A stretch of DNA of 64,000 bases from Vibrio nereis NBRC 15637 (GCF_001591105.1 NZ_BCUD01000001.1:496001-560000); one strand, 5' to 3'. Positions 45,974-56,307 are shown, counted from the stretch's first letter. A program made the numbers and translations. Notes: generated by a model not told the origin, from the letters alone.

Positions 45974-46882
45974 ATGTATTACGGCTTTGATGTGGGTGGC
46001 ACTAAGATTGAATTTGGTGCATTCAATGAAAAATTAGAACGTGTGGCAACAGAGCGTGTGCCAACACCCACTGACGATTATCAATTACTGGTCGATACGA
46101 TCGCAGGCTTAGTGGCTAAGTATGACAACGAGCTAGCGTGCGAAGGGAAAATTGGCCTTGGTCTACCAGGAATGGAAGACGCAGATGATGGAACTGTACT
46201 CACGGTTAACGTTCCGGCTGCAAAAGGTAAGCCTTTACGTAAGGATCTTGAAGCAAAGATTGGCCGTAGCGTTAAAATTGAAAACGATGCGAACTGTTTT
46301 GCCTTGTCAGAAGCCTGGGATGAAGAGTTAAAAGATGAGCCATCTGTCATGGGCCTGATCTTAGGTACTGGTTTCGGCGGCGGTTTGGTTTACGAGGGTA
46401 AGGTATTCTCAGGCCGTAACCACGTTGCAGGTGAACTTGGCCATATGCGTTTGCCTATCGATGCTTGGTTCCACCTTGGCGACAACGCTCCACTATTAGG
46501 TTGTGGTTGTGGTAAAAAAGGTTGCCTAGATAGCTACTTATCTGGTCGTGGTTTCGAATTGATTTACGAGCACTACTACGGTGAGCACAAGAAAGCGATC
46601 GATATCATTAACGCGCATGCAGACGGAGAACCGAAAGCGGTTGAGCATGTTGAACGTTTCATGGAATTGCTCGCGATCTGTTTTGCCAACATTTTTACCG
46701 CGAATGATCCGCATGTGGTTGCTTTAGGTGGTGGTTTGTCTAACTTCGAACTGATTTACGAAGAAATGCCAAAGCGTGTACCAAAGTACCTGCTGTCGGT
46801 CGCTAAGTGTCCGAAGATCATTAAAGCAAAGCACGGTGATTCAGGTGGCGTACGCGGTGCTGCTTTCTTGAATATCAAATAG
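45974..46882 (+). CDS. nagK: N-acetylglucosamine kinase (ROK family)
   Basis: The enzyme phosphorylates N-acetylglucosamine recycled from cell wall or chitin. ROK features are the ATP-phosphate loop [13 protein letters not shown], the catalytic Asp in [13 protein letters not shown], and the zinc-binding [15 protein letters not shown]. The sugar-specificity HLGD and GELGHMRLP segments resemble NagK. It is 302 residues and is preceded by GGAGAGAG. A strong terminator follows. Another ROK sugar kinase cannot be fully excluded. Confidence 0.88.
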   Translation: MYYGFDVGGTKIEFGAFNEKLERVATERVPTPTDDYQLLVDTIAGLVAKYDNELACEGKIGLGLPGMEDADDGTVLTVNVPAAKGKPLRKDLEAKIGRSVKIENDANCFALSEAWDEELKDEPSVMGLILGTGFGGGLVYEGKVFSGRNHVAGELGHMRLPIDAWFHLGDNAPLLGCGCGKKGCLDSYLSGRGFELIYEHYYGEHKKAIDIINAHADGEPKAVEHVERFMELLAICFANIFTANDPHVVALGGGLSNFELIYEEMPKRVPKYLLSVAKCPKIIKAKHGDSGGVRGAAFLNIK

Positions 46883-46892
46883 TGAAAAATTT

Positions 46893-46919
46893 AAGAGCTT
46901 GCCTAGGCAAGCTCTTTTT
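46893..46919 (+). terminator. Terminator after nagK
   Basis: AAGAGCTTGCC and GGCAAGCTCTT form a perfect stem (46893-46916) with a T-run. It may also serve the opposite strand. Confidence 0.85.
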
Positions 46920-46956
46920 ATATCTGCGTTATCGCATGCATGTGATAAGCAAAGGA

Positions 46957-49431
46957 CTACTGAAGCAGTGTGATTGCCGAGTCAAAAGGGGCAGGTTTAT
47001 TAATGTAATAGCCCTGAATATAACGGCATCCCATCTCTTTTAGCTGATTCAGTTGTTTCTCTGTCTCAACACCTTCAGCAATTACATCCAACCCCAATTG
47101 ATTGGCGAGTAGATTGACCGATTCAATCAACACAGCATTATTGCGGTCTGTATCGATATTTCTGATCAAAGAGCGATCGACTTTAAGAATATCAACGGTA
47201 TTTTTCATTAAGTTAGAGAAAGACGCATAACCCGTCCCAAAGTCATCAAGCGCAAGCTGCAAACCTTGTTGCCTTAGGCATTCCAATAAATGCTGAACGT
47301 CCGGTTTATCTTCCAGTGGGATTGACTCTGTTACCTCGACAATAAAATCGTCCGTACTGAGTCCGGCATTTTTAATGGTATTCAATATCGATGAGTTTTG
47401 AGGATCTTCATGATTAAGCTCTTCAATAGACCGGTTGATGGAGATCCTAATATCAGTATGACCAAGCTGCTTGAGCTTGTTCATGTCATCGCAGGCGATT
47501 TCTAATATTAGTTGGCCGAGGTCGCGTATATACCCAAGTTCCTCTGCAATAGGGATGAACTCGAACGGAGATATCACTTCGCCGTTTTCAGTCCAGCGGG
47601 CTAGGGCCTCAAACTTAACCACGCGATTTTGCACAACGTCGTAAATGGGCTGATATTCAACATGCAGTCTTTGCTCGGCAATCGCCATTTTCAGCAGTAC
47701 ACCCAATCGATGCTTGCGGCTAATACTTGCTTCCATCAAAGCAGTGTACTTGACCGTACTTGGAATGGGGCGCGTTTTCGCTTCATCGAGCGCGTAATAG
47801 GCTTGCGTCAATGGATGGCATTCATCCGCAAGGTGCTCATGGTTTGAGTGACCGATGTTAACCGACAATTTCATTTTATGGTGGTCTATCTCGAACTCTG
47901 CTTCTAAGACTTCCCTGATTTGTTCAGTTAATGCTTCTAGCTGTTTGTAATACGACTCATCAAGAGTAAGCGCAAACTGGTCAGCCCCATAGCGGCATAT
48001 GTCTGAAGAATATGAAGAAAATTGCTCTTGAAGAATTTGTCCCACATGGCGCAGCACTTTATTGCCAAACGCTTCACCATAAAGTGTATTGATGGAGGAA
48101 AAGCGACAAATATCAATCAGAACGACAATTTGCTCTACATTGGCATCAAGATTACGAATGAATTTGGAACGAGTCATTAACCCAGTAAAGTCGCGTTTAT
48201 TTTTATAACGGTCGAGCTGACTTTCAATCATCTTGTGCGTGGTGATGTCTTCAAAGATGGCGATATAATTGATCACTTCACCGTCAAAGTCTTCCACCAC
48301 GGATATTTGCAATTTTTCAGGATAAATGGCGCCCGCTTTGGTTTTATTCCATACCTCACCAGACCAACGGCCAGTACTCTGAATGCATTTCCACATATCT
48401 TGATAGAACTTTGCATCATGGATATCAGAACTAAAAATGCGAGGGGATTGGCCTTGTAACTCCTCGGCTTTGAAGCCTGTAATCTCTTCAACCCGGGAAT
48501 TCACTCTCACAATTCTGTTGTTGCGATCGGTTAACATAATGCCGCGCTCTGAAAGCTGGATTATCTGCTCAGCCACCGAGCTGTTACGCTGTAACCTTGA
48601 CAGGTCTGTGATGTTCTTTAGGTTGCCTTCGATTTTTTCTAGTTCACCAGCATCGTTGAATCGCTTGGAGTAACGGATATCGAGCTGCATGTTAGAGGCG
48701 CATTGTTCACGACGAACGACTAAGCGAGAGACTTCCGCTTGAAGTATCGTTTGAGAAATAAATTCTTGGTAATGGTCGTTGTCTTTGAAAATATAGTGAT
48801 TGAAAAAATCAGAAAAGCTTAGCCTTTCGTCATCACTGACATTGAACATGCGTTTTAGATTGCTTGAGTAGTAAAATTGATCATCTTTAACGTTCCATGT
48901 CCATGAACACGTATCGGTAATCTTTTCAGAGTAATCAAATTGGTGCAGCAATTTATTATTCTGTTTGGTTAACCTCTCTTGAACGATAGAGTTTCCGATG
49001 AGCAATCCAACCGTGAGCAACCAGTCCGTTTCAAATTGATTCTGATCAAGTGCTGAACTAAACAATAGCGCCAGTACACCTACGATTTGACCATTTTTAG
49101 CTTGAAGTGGTATGCCGATGTAGCTTTCTGCCCCAAGTTGCTGCAGTACTAAATCTTTAGGAAAACGTTGTTGGATATCAGAAGGAAAGGCACACAATAC
49201 ATTATTGTTAATGACTTTCTCACATGGGCTACCGACAAGGTCATAGCCGATGTTATCAGCTTGTGCTCCTTGCTGGAGGTATGCACGGGTAATGGCGATG
49301 TTATTTTCTAGATCATACTCAGCGACGAAACAATGTTCGGGCGCATATCGTGAATAGATTTCCTTTAAACAACGAAGGCTGAACTCCTCACCATCCTGAG
49401 CGTTGATTATTTTCTTTATAAGGGCTTCCAT
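46957..49431 (-). CDS. GAF-PAS-GGDEF-EAL c-di-GMP phosphodiesterase
   Basis: The 824-residue protein has an N-terminal GAF domain (about 5-155), two PAS regions (about 165-290 and 295-410), a GGDEF domain (about 415-560) and an EAL domain (about 570-820). The GGDEF loop is degenerate (ICRYGADQFAL), so it is not expected to make c-di-GMP. The EAL domain is intact: VKFEALARW, DDFGTGYASFS, VEVTES and VIAEGVE, so hydrolysis of c-di-GMP is likely. There are no membrane segments, so it is cytosolic. It is monocistronic. Confidence 0.9.
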   Translation of the reverse strand: MEALIKKIINAQDGEEFSLRCLKEIYSRYAPEHCFVAEYDLENNIAITRAYLQQGAQADNIGYDLVGSPCEKVINNNVLCAFPSDIQQRFPKDLVLQQLGAESYIGIPLQAKNGQIVGVLALLFSSALDQNQFETDWLLTVGLLIGNSIVQERLTKQNNKLLHQFDYSEKITDTCSWTWNVKDDQFYYSSNLKRMFNVSDDERLSFSDFFNHYIFKDNDHYQEFISQTILQAEVSRLVVRREQCASNMQLDIRYSKRFNDAGELEKIEGNLKNITDLSRLQRNSSVAEQIIQLSERGIMLTDRNNRIVRVNSRVEEITGFKAEELQGQSPRIFSSDIHDAKFYQDMWKCIQSTGRWSGEVWNKTKAGAIYPEKLQISVVEDFDGEVINYIAIFEDITTHKMIESQLDRYKNKRDFTGLMTRSKFIRNLDANVEQIVVLIDICRFSSINTLYGEAFGNKVLRHVGQILQEQFSSYSSDICRYGADQFALTLDESYYKQLEALTEQIREVLEAEFEIDHHKMKLSVNIGHSNHEHLADECHPLTQAYYALDEAKTRPIPSTVKYTALMEASISRKHRLGVLLKMAIAEQRLHVEYQPIYDVVQNRVVKFEALARWTENGEVISPFEFIPIAEELGYIRDLGQLILEIACDDMNKLKQLGHTDIRISINRSIEELNHEDPQNSSILNTIKNAGLSTDDFIVEVTESIPLEDKPDVQHLLECLRQQGLQLALDDFGTGYASFSNLMKNTVDILKVDRSLIRNIDTDRNNAVLIESVNLLANQLGLDVIAEGVETEKQLNQLKEMGCRYIQGYYINKPAPFDSAITLLQ

Positions 49432-49685
49432 AAAAAGCTTATATTCCGAATGTAATTATTATATTTATTTGATTGTTTTGAGCTGCGCCTAAAATTAACA
49501 GTATTTTTTGTATGTGTATATTGTTGCATTTGTATTAAACGCACAAAATTGTCAAAAAAGTGTAACTTTTAGCGGAAGGAATAAAGGGATGTGGAAAAAT
49601 GCTATGGAAGCAGGAGAGAAGGGGTTTATAAAATGATGCGCTGTTCACGCCCGCATAGATATTATGAGAGCGTGACGACTAGCGA

Positions 49686-49952
49686 TTACTTGTTCTTTTG
49701 ACCAACACCAAGGTTATCTTTTTGTTTGAGCGTGATTTTGTCAAAACCCAACTTTCTAAAGTGGTTGTCACGGTAGTTACGAACCGCTTTGGTATCTGAC
49801 ACCGCTTCAATCTGTTGTTCCATCTTTAGGTAGTTTGAAATATCGATACCTTCTGCTTCTGCCACTGCTTCATGAATGTTGCGGTGTTGCTGGTAAGAAA
49901 AAGTCAGTGTTTTGTCTTCACCTTGGTAGGTGTAAAGGATGGTGCGCGCCAT
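49686..49952 (-). CDS. DUF2960 small protein
   Basis: This 88-residue protein (MARTILYTYQGEDKTLTFSY..., KAVRNYRDNHFRKLGFDKI) matches DUF2960, a small family in Vibrio and relatives of unknown function. I start it at 49952 because homologues begin MAR; an ATG seven codons upstream is possible. It is downstream of moeA on the same strand but is separated by a terminator. Confidence 0.78.
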   Translation of the reverse strand: MARTILYTYQGEDKTLTFSYQQHRNIHEAVAEAEGIDISNYLKMEQQIEAVSDTKAVRNYRDNHFRKLGFDKITLKQKDNLGVGQKNK

Positions 49953-49978
49953 ATGTGTTTCTCTACAATTCAAATAAA

Positions 49979-49999
49979 GAGGCCAGCATTGCTGGCCTC
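49979..49999 (-). terminator. Terminator of the tup-mob-moe operon
   Basis: GAGGCCAGC (49979-49987), three-base loop, GCTGGCCTC (49991-49999). On the minus strand it is followed by TTTATTT. It closes the transcript 15 bases after the moeA stop. Confidence 0.9.
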
Positions 50000-50013
50000 A
50001 AAAACATCTATTG

Positions 50014-51792
50014 TTAGATTCTGCCTTGAAGTGGGATAATTGTCACGCTTTCACCCGCTTTTACGGTATCCACCGCTGGAGAAATTTCAATAAGGCAGTT
50101 TGCTTCGCTCATCGAACGTAAAATGCCTGAACCTTGTTTTCCGGTTGTTCGAACCGTCAGTTGACCGCCTGCATCCAGTTCGTAAACCCCACGGCTAAAT
50201 TCTGTACGGCCTTGGCGTGAACGAAGGTTCTCTTCAGCAACCGCATTCACTTTGAGGGGTTGCCAACCTTGTTCTCCTTGCATCTTACGTAGTGCAGGCT
50301 CAACAAAATTAATAAACGACACCATCACAGCAACGGGGTTACCAGGCAAACCGAAAAACGGTTTGTTATTCACTTGGCCAAAAGCCAGCGGGCGACCTGG
50401 GCGCATATTGATACGCCAAAAATCAATTTGGCCAAGCTTATCTAATGCAAGTTTGATGTAGTCAGCGTCACCAACGGAAACTCCACCAGATGTCAGCACT
50501 ACATCGGCTTGCTCAGAAGCATCTTGAAGCGCTTGAATCATTTGCTCTTCATTGTCTTCAAGAATGCCGAAGTCGAGAATGTCGCAGCCAAGCTTTTCTA
50601 ATAAGCCCATGATCGTAAAGCGGTTAGAGTCGTAAATGGAATTGGCTTGTTGAGGCGTTCCCGGAGCTTGCACTTCATCTCCGGTAGAGAAGATAGCAAC
50701 TTTCAATTTACGAAATACAGAGCACTCGCCAAACCCGAGAGAAGCCATCATTCCCATTTCAGGCGATGCCAAGCGCTGACCAGTGCAGAACACATCGCTT
50801 CCGATTGCCAAATCTTCACCAGCTTGACGTACGTTTTGACCCGCTTTGATATTCGCATTACCAAATGAGACATTGTCATCCTGTGTAGTGGCTTGCTCGC
50901 GCATGATAACCGTATCACCATTAATAGGTGTTGGAGCCCCCGTCATGATTTTCACGGCTTCGCCAGCCTGAAGTGGGGAGCTGTATGCGTGACCTGCCAT
51001 GACTTCAGCCACTACCTTGTATGAGTCGCGTTCAAGATCATCGCCGCGAATAGCGTAGCCATCCATTGCAGAGTTAGTGTATTGAGGCACATTCACCGGA
51101 GAGGATATATTATCTGCAAGCACGCGTCCATAAGCGGATTCAATGGCGCAGGTTTCTGTCTCAGCTAACGGATTCACCAAAGACAAGATTTTTTCTTGCC
51201 CTTGCTGTACAGAAAGGAAAGCCGGAGAAAGGGTGTCACAGCATGCGGCATCTTTATTTTTACTCACAGGCTGCTGCGCTGATTCTACATAGCTGACTAC
51301 AAACTGTGCGATTGAGTCTAAGTCGTTGATGTCCATCTGCGGCAAGTCTGTTTCCATGACTTTTGTGTCTGCTGCGATCGCAATGATGTTGGTATCGTTA
51401 GGGTGTAGCCAAGGCTTACAAACTACTTCTCGGTGTAACTCAATCTTAGGAAAAGCGATGTTTTTACAGCCTTCTACTAGGATGACGTCTAACTTTGAGG
51501 TATCGAAACGGCTAAGTAGGTATTCGAACTCAGACTCTGCATCCGGTGTTTCGGTCATCAATGCATAGCGATTGCGCGACGAGATAAGCATTTGAGATGC
51601 CCCAGCTTTTCTAAGGCGGTAGCTGTCTTTGCCTTCTTTATCGACATCAAAGTTATGGTGTGCGTGTTTCAGCATGCCAATACGTAAACCCGCTTTTGTC
51701 AGCATAGGGAGTAAAGCTTCCAGAAGGGTGGTTTTGCCTGTGCCTGAATAAGCGGCGAAGCCCAAGATTGGAATAGGTAGTGAATATGTCAT
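50014..51792 (-). CDS. MobB-MoeA fusion, molybdopterin cofactor assembly
   Basis: This fusion joins a MobB GTPase-like adaptor (about residues 1-170; P-loop [17 protein letters not shown]) to a full MoeA molybdotransferase (about 190-592; [47 protein letters not shown]). MoeA inserts molybdate or tungstate into molybdopterin; MobB helps form the dinucleotide cofactor. The gene overlaps mobA by 4 bases and belongs to the tungstate operon. Fused MobB/MoeA is known in several gammaproteobacteria. Confidence 0.93.
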   Translation of the reverse strand: MTYSLPIPILGFAAYSGTGKTTLLEALLPMLTKAGLRIGMLKHAHHNFDVDKEGKDSYRLRKAGASQMLISSRNRYALMTETPDAESEFEYLLSRFDTSKLDVILVEGCKNIAFPKIELHREVVCKPWLHPNDTNIIAIAADTKVMETDLPQMDINDLDSIAQFVVSYVESAQQPVSKNKDAACCDTLSPAFLSVQQGQEKILSLVNPLAETETCAIESAYGRVLADNISSPVNVPQYTNSAMDGYAIRGDDLERDSYKVVAEVMAGHAYSSPLQAGEAVKIMTGAPTPINGDTVIMREQATTQDDNVSFGNANIKAGQNVRQAGEDLAIGSDVFCTGQRLASPEMGMMASLGFGECSVFRKLKVAIFSTGDEVQAPGTPQQANSIYDSNRFTIMGLLEKLGCDILDFGILEDNEEQMIQALQDASEQADVVLTSGGVSVGDADYIKLALDKLGQIDFWRINMRPGRPLAFGQVNNKPFFGLPGNPVAVMVSFINFVEPALRKMQGEQGWQPLKVNAVAEENLRSRQGRTEFSRGVYELDAGGQLTVRTTGKQGSGILRSMSEANCLIEISPAVDTVKAGESVTIIPLQGRI

Positions 51793-52376
51793 GAGGTCAA
51801 TGTTCCAAATTGTGCGAGTTCTTCTGGAGTATTCAAATTAAGAAAACAGTCTGGCGAGTCACTGAAATCAACGTAACGCATGTTGCATTCTTTATAGAGA
51901 AGAATGATCTTTCGGTCACCGCGCTCAAGAAAAGCCGTCAGCTTCGGCAGTACACGCTTATGGTAAAGCGTAAACACGGGTTGTTGGTGAGCGCCATCAT
52001 GCGCGACCAAGATATCAGTGGCGTCATCCGCTGAATCACAAAAGCGTTTGACTAAGTCTGTGTTAATTTGCGGGCTGTCACATGGTACAAACCCAACCCA
52101 ATCGGTCGGAGCATGAAGAAGACCTGCATGAATGCCCCCCATAGGGCCTGGGTAGTCCGCAAATGTATCGCTAAACACCTCACCAAATTGTGCGTACGTT
52201 TCTAGGTTGCGGTTAGCGTTAATCAAAATATGTGGAGTTTGAGATGAAAGGCGTTCAATAACGTGTTGTACCAGTGGCTTGTCGTTTAGCTCTATCAGGC
52301 CTTTGTCTTTACCACCCATACGGCTGGCTTGTCCGCCAGCCAAAATAACCCAACTAGTTTGCGTTGGAAGTAGCAT
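51789..52376 (-). CDS. mobA: Molybdenum cofactor guanylyltransferase
   Basis: MobA attaches GMP to molybdopterin to make the bis-MGD cofactor of formate dehydrogenase and related enzymes. The 195-residue protein starts with [22 protein letters not shown], has [10 protein letters not shown] (metal-binding Asp) and a normal length. It overlaps the upstream ABC ATPase by 23 bases and moeA by 4, so all are one operon. Confidence 0.95.
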   Translation of the reverse strand: MLLPTQTSWVILAGGQASRMGGKDKGLIELNDKPLVQHVIERLSSQTPHILINANRNLETYAQFGEVFSDTFADYPGPMGGIHAGLLHAPTDWVGFVPCDSPQINTDLVKRFCDSADDATDILVAHDGAHQQPVFTLYHKRVLPKLTAFLERGDRKIILLYKECNMRYVDFSDSPDCFLNLNTPEELAQFGTLTS

Positions 52377-53070
52377 AGTTGTTCTCTTGTTCTTTATCTG
52401 TAATTACTTGCAACAGCGGAGACTCTATCAAAGTTGTGTCTTTTATCCACCACTGCTTGCGGCACAAGTCAGTCAGCGCGTTTTTTTGATGGCTAGTAAT
52501 GACGATGCTTGAGCCTCTTTGCAGTAAGTCTTTGGCCATCACGACCAATCTGTCGATAGATTCTTGGTCGAGAGAAGCACTGGGTTCGTCCATCAATAAA
52601 ATAGACGGTTTTAGAATCCAAGCTCGCGCCATGGCGACTCTTTGCTTTTCTCCGCCAGACAATACAGAAATGTGTTCATCTGCCAAGGTTTCCAAGCCTA
52701 CCATGCGCAGTGCGGTAATAACTTGAGCTCGCTTATCTTTCGCTGATTCTTTGGCATAACGAATGCCATACACCACATTTTGATAAACGGTGCCGTCAAA
52801 GAGGTAAGGGGACTGATGCAAATAGATAACGCCTTTACGGCCAGTGCGGCTAAACAAGCGACGAAACCAACTTTCATTTGGTGCACCGACGACGCCTGTC
52901 GTTGGTTTAGTCAGGCCAGACAGTATTTTGAGTAACGTCGTTTTACCAACGCCATTATCGCCTTTCAGATAAATGGCATCGTTTGGCCCTATGGTCAAAT
53001 TTGGAATATGGAAAAGCACGCGATCTTTAAAGCGCATCGACAAGTGCTGTGCATTTATCTTAATCGTCAT
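52354..53070 (-). CDS. tupC: Tungstate ABC transporter ATP-binding protein
   Basis: This ATPase drives uptake through TupB. The Walker A is in [16 protein letters not shown], the signature is [15 protein letters not shown], and the Walker B is in [13 protein letters not shown]. The 238-residue size and neighbours identify it as the TupC subunit. It starts 7 bases after tupB. Confidence 0.92.
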   Translation of the reverse strand: MTIKINAQHLSMRFKDRVLFHIPNLTIGPNDAIYLKGDNGVGKTTLLKILSGLTKPTTGVVGAPNESWFRRLFSRTGRKGVIYLHQSPYLFDGTVYQNVVYGIRYAKESAKDKRAQVITALRMVGLETLADEHISVLSGGEKQRVAMARAWILKPSILLMDEPSASLDQESIDRLVVMAKDLLQRGSSIVITSHQKNALTDLCRKQWWIKDTTLIESPLLQVITDKEQENNYATSNAN

Positions 53071-53077
53071 ACAGCCC

Positions 53078-53776
53078 TTAAGTCCTCATATAGCCTTTAC
53101 CACGCATGCTGGTAAGAAAGAAATTGAGTATCAACGCCAGTGAAAGTAGCACAATTCCTAATGCAACACCTTGCGCAAAGGCACCCTTATGACTTTCCAT
53201 CGCAATTGCTGTGGGGATATTCCGGGTTAAGCCCATAATGTTACCGCCGACCATCATTGAACAGCCTACTTCCGTCACGATCCGTGAAAAGGCAGCGATG
53301 CTTGCCGCCATCAATGGAAATCTTGCTTCCCAAATCATGGTAGTCGCGATTCTAGCGATAGAAGCTCCAAGCGTGATAGAGGTTTCAATCGCACGTCGAT
53401 CGCTAGACTGCAGAGCGCCATGCATCATGGAAACCAGCACAGGAAAGCCAATCATCATTTGGCCAACCACCATCGCCTTTTGTGTGAATAGCATATCCAA
53501 ATTGCCCATAGGACCGGCTCTTGAAAGCAGCATGTAAAGCAACAAACCGATGACGACGGTTGGCACAGCCTGAAGCGTATTAATCAGCGACAGAAGGAAC
53601 CACTTGCCGCGAAAATTGGCATGCGCAAGCAAAAAAGACAGCAGGATAGCAGGCAAAATCACGAATGAAATGGCCGTCAAAGAAACGCTAAAGGAGACCG
53701 CAACGATCTCCCATAGTTCTCTGTCAAGGCTCACCAATAAGGTGAGCGCATCGAGTGTAGTTTGCCAAAGGCTCAT
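53078..53776 (-). CDS. tupB: Tungstate ABC transporter permease
   Basis: The 232-residue inner-membrane protein has about five to six helices. The ABC-permease coupling loop (EAA-like) is around IETSITLGASIARIATTMIW. It is between tupA and tupC with gaps of 6 and 7 bases. Size and layout fit TupB rather than ModB. Confidence 0.92.
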   Translation of the reverse strand: MSLWQTTLDALTLLVSLDRELWEIVAVSFSVSLTAISFVILPAILLSFLLAHANFRGKWFLLSLINTLQAVPTVVIGLLLYMLLSRAGPMGNLDMLFTQKAMVVGQMMIGFPVLVSMMHGALQSSDRRAIETSITLGASIARIATTMIWEARFPLMAASIAAFSRIVTEVGCSMMVGGNIMGLTRNIPTAIAMESHKGAFAQGVALGIVLLSLALILNFFLTSMRGKGYMRT

Positions 53777-53782
53777 AAATGA

Positions 53783-54601
53783 CTATTTCTTGTCAGCGTT
53801 TGCCACAAAGAGTTGTTTGCCGTTTAGCTTAAAGTCATTGATGAGTTGCTGACCCTTGTCGTCCACCAACCAATCGCTAAAGACCTTCGCACCTTGGTGG
53901 TTAATCGCCGGGTAACGTTCTGGATTAACTAAAATTACTTGGTAAGGGTTGAACAAGTTTTTATCGCCTTGGAATAACACTTCAAGGTCTAACTTGTTGT
54001 TGTATGCCAGCCATGTACCGCGATCAGTCATGGTGTAGCCTTGCATTTCATTCGCCATGTTCAACGTTGGGCCCATGCCTTGACCAACGCTACGATAGCC
54101 ACCGAAGTTTGGTTCCATTTTCGTTTGTGCCCAAATGCCTTTTTCTTTTTTATGTGTACCTGAATCATCGCCACGAGAAATGAAGGTCGCGTTCATGTTG
54201 GCGATCTTCTTAAATACTTGAGCGATCTCTTTTGAGTCTGCGATCTTAGCTGGATCCGCTTTAGGGCCTACAATCACAAAGTCGTTGTACATCAGCTTGC
54301 GTGGCTCCATGCCGTAGCCTTTTTCAACGAAGTTGGCTTCTGCTTTCGGAGCGTGAGTCATCACCAAATCAACATCACCGTTTTCGCCCATCTTAAGTGC
54401 TTTACCTGTACCAGTCGCGATAACGTTAACTTTGTAGCCCGTATCTTTTTCAAATTCCGGCAGTAGGTAGTCGAGTAGGCCAGAGTGGTAAGTGCTGGTT
54501 GTGGTCGCCAAGCGTACTTGCGAGTTTTCATCGGCAGAAGAGGCTGAGTAACTAACCAAGGCTAAAGACGCTGTTGCAAGAGTAAAAGTGATTGCTTTCA
54601 T
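53783..54601 (-). CDS. tupA: Tungstate-binding periplasmic protein
   Basis: TupA binds tungstate very tightly in the periplasm. The 272-residue protein has a signal peptide (about residues 1-22, ending SASSA). The oxyanion-binding start RLATTTSTYHSGLLDYLLP has the TTTS motif of TupA, with VMTHAPKAE and MYNDFVIVGPKADP further on. TupA, not ModA, fits these motifs. A sigma-54-type promoter lies about 85 bases upstream of the start. Confidence 0.94.
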   Translation of the reverse strand: MKAITFTLATASLALVSYSASSADENSQVRLATTTSTYHSGLLDYLLPEFEKDTGYKVNVIATGTGKALKMGENGDVDLVMTHAPKAEANFVEKGYGMEPRKLMYNDFVIVGPKADPAKIADSKEIAQVFKKIANMNATFISRGDDSGTHKKEKGIWAQTKMEPNFGGYRSVGQGMGPTLNMANEMQGYTMTDRGTWLAYNNKLDLEVLFQGDKNLFNPYQVILVNPERYPAINHQGAKVFSDWLVDDKGQQLINDFKLNGKQLFVANADKK

Positions 54602-54696
54602 ATAATTATCATTCCATTTTGAGATTATTGCTCATGGTGTTGGTTTCAGACACCGCAACATTGAGGCAAGTGTTTATAAACCTGAGAGCATATATA

Positions 54697-54711
54697 GCAA
54701 TCTTGATGCCA
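54697..54711 (-). promoter_or_regulatory. Sigma-54-type promoter of the tup-mob-moe operon
   Basis: On the minus strand TGGCAT-CAAGA-TTGC, with GG and GC separated by 10 bases, one base away from the TGGCAC-N5-TTGC consensus. The expected start is near 54686, about 85 bases before tupA. Confidence 0.78.
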
Positions 54712-54771
54712 ATATTCTGTGATTTCATTCAAATGATATATCAATAACTTACACAGTAAAAATTTTGAGGA

Positions 54772-54788
54772 GAGACAAAATGTCGCAC
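54772..54788. promoter_or_regulatory. Candidate sigma-54 enhancer (upstream activator) site
   Basis: GAGACAAAATGTCGCAC contains the inverted repeat GACA-AAA-TGTC. It lies about 86-102 bases upstream of the expected tup start and about 70 bases before the regulator gene. A near copy (GAGACAAATTGTCGCAC on the minus strand at 62155-62139) precedes the 4Fe-4S gene. Confidence 0.6.
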
Positions 54789-54858
54789 ATTTATCTCACT
54801 TGATTGCATAAACCTTGGTACACTCTGACCCAATTACCACAAACTATACCGAGTCATC

Positions 54859-56307
54859 ATGTCACCTGTATTCGATTCCAACAAAGTATCACAATACCAA
54901 GCCTTCTCTGTTCTCGTCGTTGATGACGAGCTAGGCATGCAGACCATATTGAACAAAGCGTTGAGCAAATGGTTCTCTCGCGTGGATACTGCCGGAAGTA
55001 TTGAAGAAGCAGAAACGTTGCGCGTAACGCATCATTACGACTTGATAATATTGGACATCAATTTACCTGGTCGTACAGGCGTAGAATGGGAAGAAGCGTT
55101 TAACGACGATGACCGCAAAGCGGACGTGATCTTTATGACCGGTTATGCCGATCTTGAAACCGCTATTTCTGCGCTCAAACTGGGGGCGTCAGATTTCATC
55201 CTCAAACCTTTCAACCTCAATCAGATGCTGCAAGCGGTTGAAAGGTGTATGGACAAGCGCCTAACAGAACGGCATCAGTACGCACTCCGACATGATTTTA
55301 AACGCCATATCAAAACGGATATTGTCGGTGGGTCTGAGCGAACCAAGCAATTGAAGCAGCTCATTACTCAATTTGCGCCTTCTAGAGCTTCAGTACTTAT
55401 TGAAGGTGAATCCGGTACGGGTAAAGAGTTGGTTGCACGAGGCGTACACGAAGCGAGTCGTCGCACTGGCCCGTTTGTTCCAATCAACTGCGGAGCCATT
55501 GCGCCAGAGTTGTTAGAAAGCGAACTATTTGGCCATACCTCAGGTGCGTTTACAGGGGCGAAGAGAAATAGAGAAGGGATGTTTCGCGTTGCTAACGGCG
55601 GCACTCTATTCCTGGATGAAATTGGAGAAATGCCACTTTCGATGCAATCTGCGCTGTTGCGTGTGTTAGAGCAAAGAACCATTCGTCCCGTTGGCAGCGA
55701 GCGCGAGATCAGTATTGATGTTCGTGTTGTTGCGGCAACCAACCGAAACCTCCAGCAAGAAGTCGATAACGGTAATTTCAGGCGCGACCTTTATTACCGT
55801 TTAAACGTACTAAAGATCGACGTTGCGCCACTCCGTGAACGTAAAGCCGATCTGATTGAACTGGTTCCGTTTTTTACGCGCATGCTGGCAGCCGAACTGG
55901 GTATTCCAGAGCCTAAATGGGCACACGAAGACATTAGTGCGATGAATGACTATGACTGGCCAGGTAACATTCGCGAACTCAAAAACCTGATGGAGCGCTG
56001 TATTTTGCTGGGTAAACCACCGGCACATTACTGGCGTGAAATTAATGGGGATGCACCGCAACAAAATATATCTGTGACCGTATCGAGCGGTTGTGAAGTA
56101 TTGGATCTACCTCAGGGCAATGATCCTCAGCAGGGCTATCCCAATGAATGGTCTTTAAAAGACGTTGAAAGAGCGCATATTTTGCAGCTGGTGGACTTTC
56201 ATGATGGAAACAAATCCGCCGCTGCGAGAGATCTTGGCGTGGCGCGTAAAACCTTAGAACGTAAATTTAAAGAATGGGACTCAGAGGAGTCCAGCTATGC
56301 CGAATAA
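54859..56307 (+). CDS. Sigma-54-dependent response regulator (NtrC family)
   Basis: The 482-residue activator has a receiver domain (about 13-130; LVVDDELG, phospho-Asp in LIILDINLPGRTG, KPFNL), an AAA+ domain (about 150-390; Walker A GESGTGKELVARG, the sigma-54-contact loop GAFTGAKRNREG, Walker B LFLDEIGEM) and a Fis-type helix-turn-helix at the end (GNKSAAARDLGVARKTLERKF). It overlaps the kinase gene by 11 bases. The divergent tup operon and the later fdh-related genes have sigma-54-type promoters, so it is their likely activator. The signal is unknown. Confidence 0.95.
   Translation: MSPVFDSNKVSQYQAFSVLVVDDELGMQTILNKALSKWFSRVDTAGSIEEAETLRVTHHYDLIILDINLPGRTGVEWEEAFNDDDRKADVIFMTGYADLETAISALKLGASDFILKPFNLNQMLQAVERCMDKRLTERHQYALRHDFKRHIKTDIVGGSERTKQLKQLITQFAPSRASVLIEGESGTGKELVARGVHEASRRTGPFVPINCGAIAPELLESELFGHTSGAFTGAKRNREGMFRVANGGTLFLDEIGEMPLSMQSALLRVLEQRTIRPVGSEREISIDVRVVAATNRNLQQEVDNGNFRRDLYYRLNVLKIDVAPLRERKADLIELVPFFTRMLAAELGIPEPKWAHEDISAMNDYDWPGNIRELKNLMERCILLGKPPAHYWREINGDAPQQNISVTVSSGCEVLDLPQGNDPQQGYPNEWSLKDVERAHILQLVDFHDGNKSAAARDLGVARKTLERKFKEWDSEESSYAE

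Larger units (their letters stand above)
54602..54858. other. Divergent control region of tup operon and regulator genes
   Basis: The region holds the tup sigma-54-type promoter (54697-54711, minus) and the 17-bp candidate enhancer (54772-54788), listed separately. Its position would also let it act on the divergent regulator gene. No clear sigma-70 promoter for the regulator was found. Confidence 0.65.
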
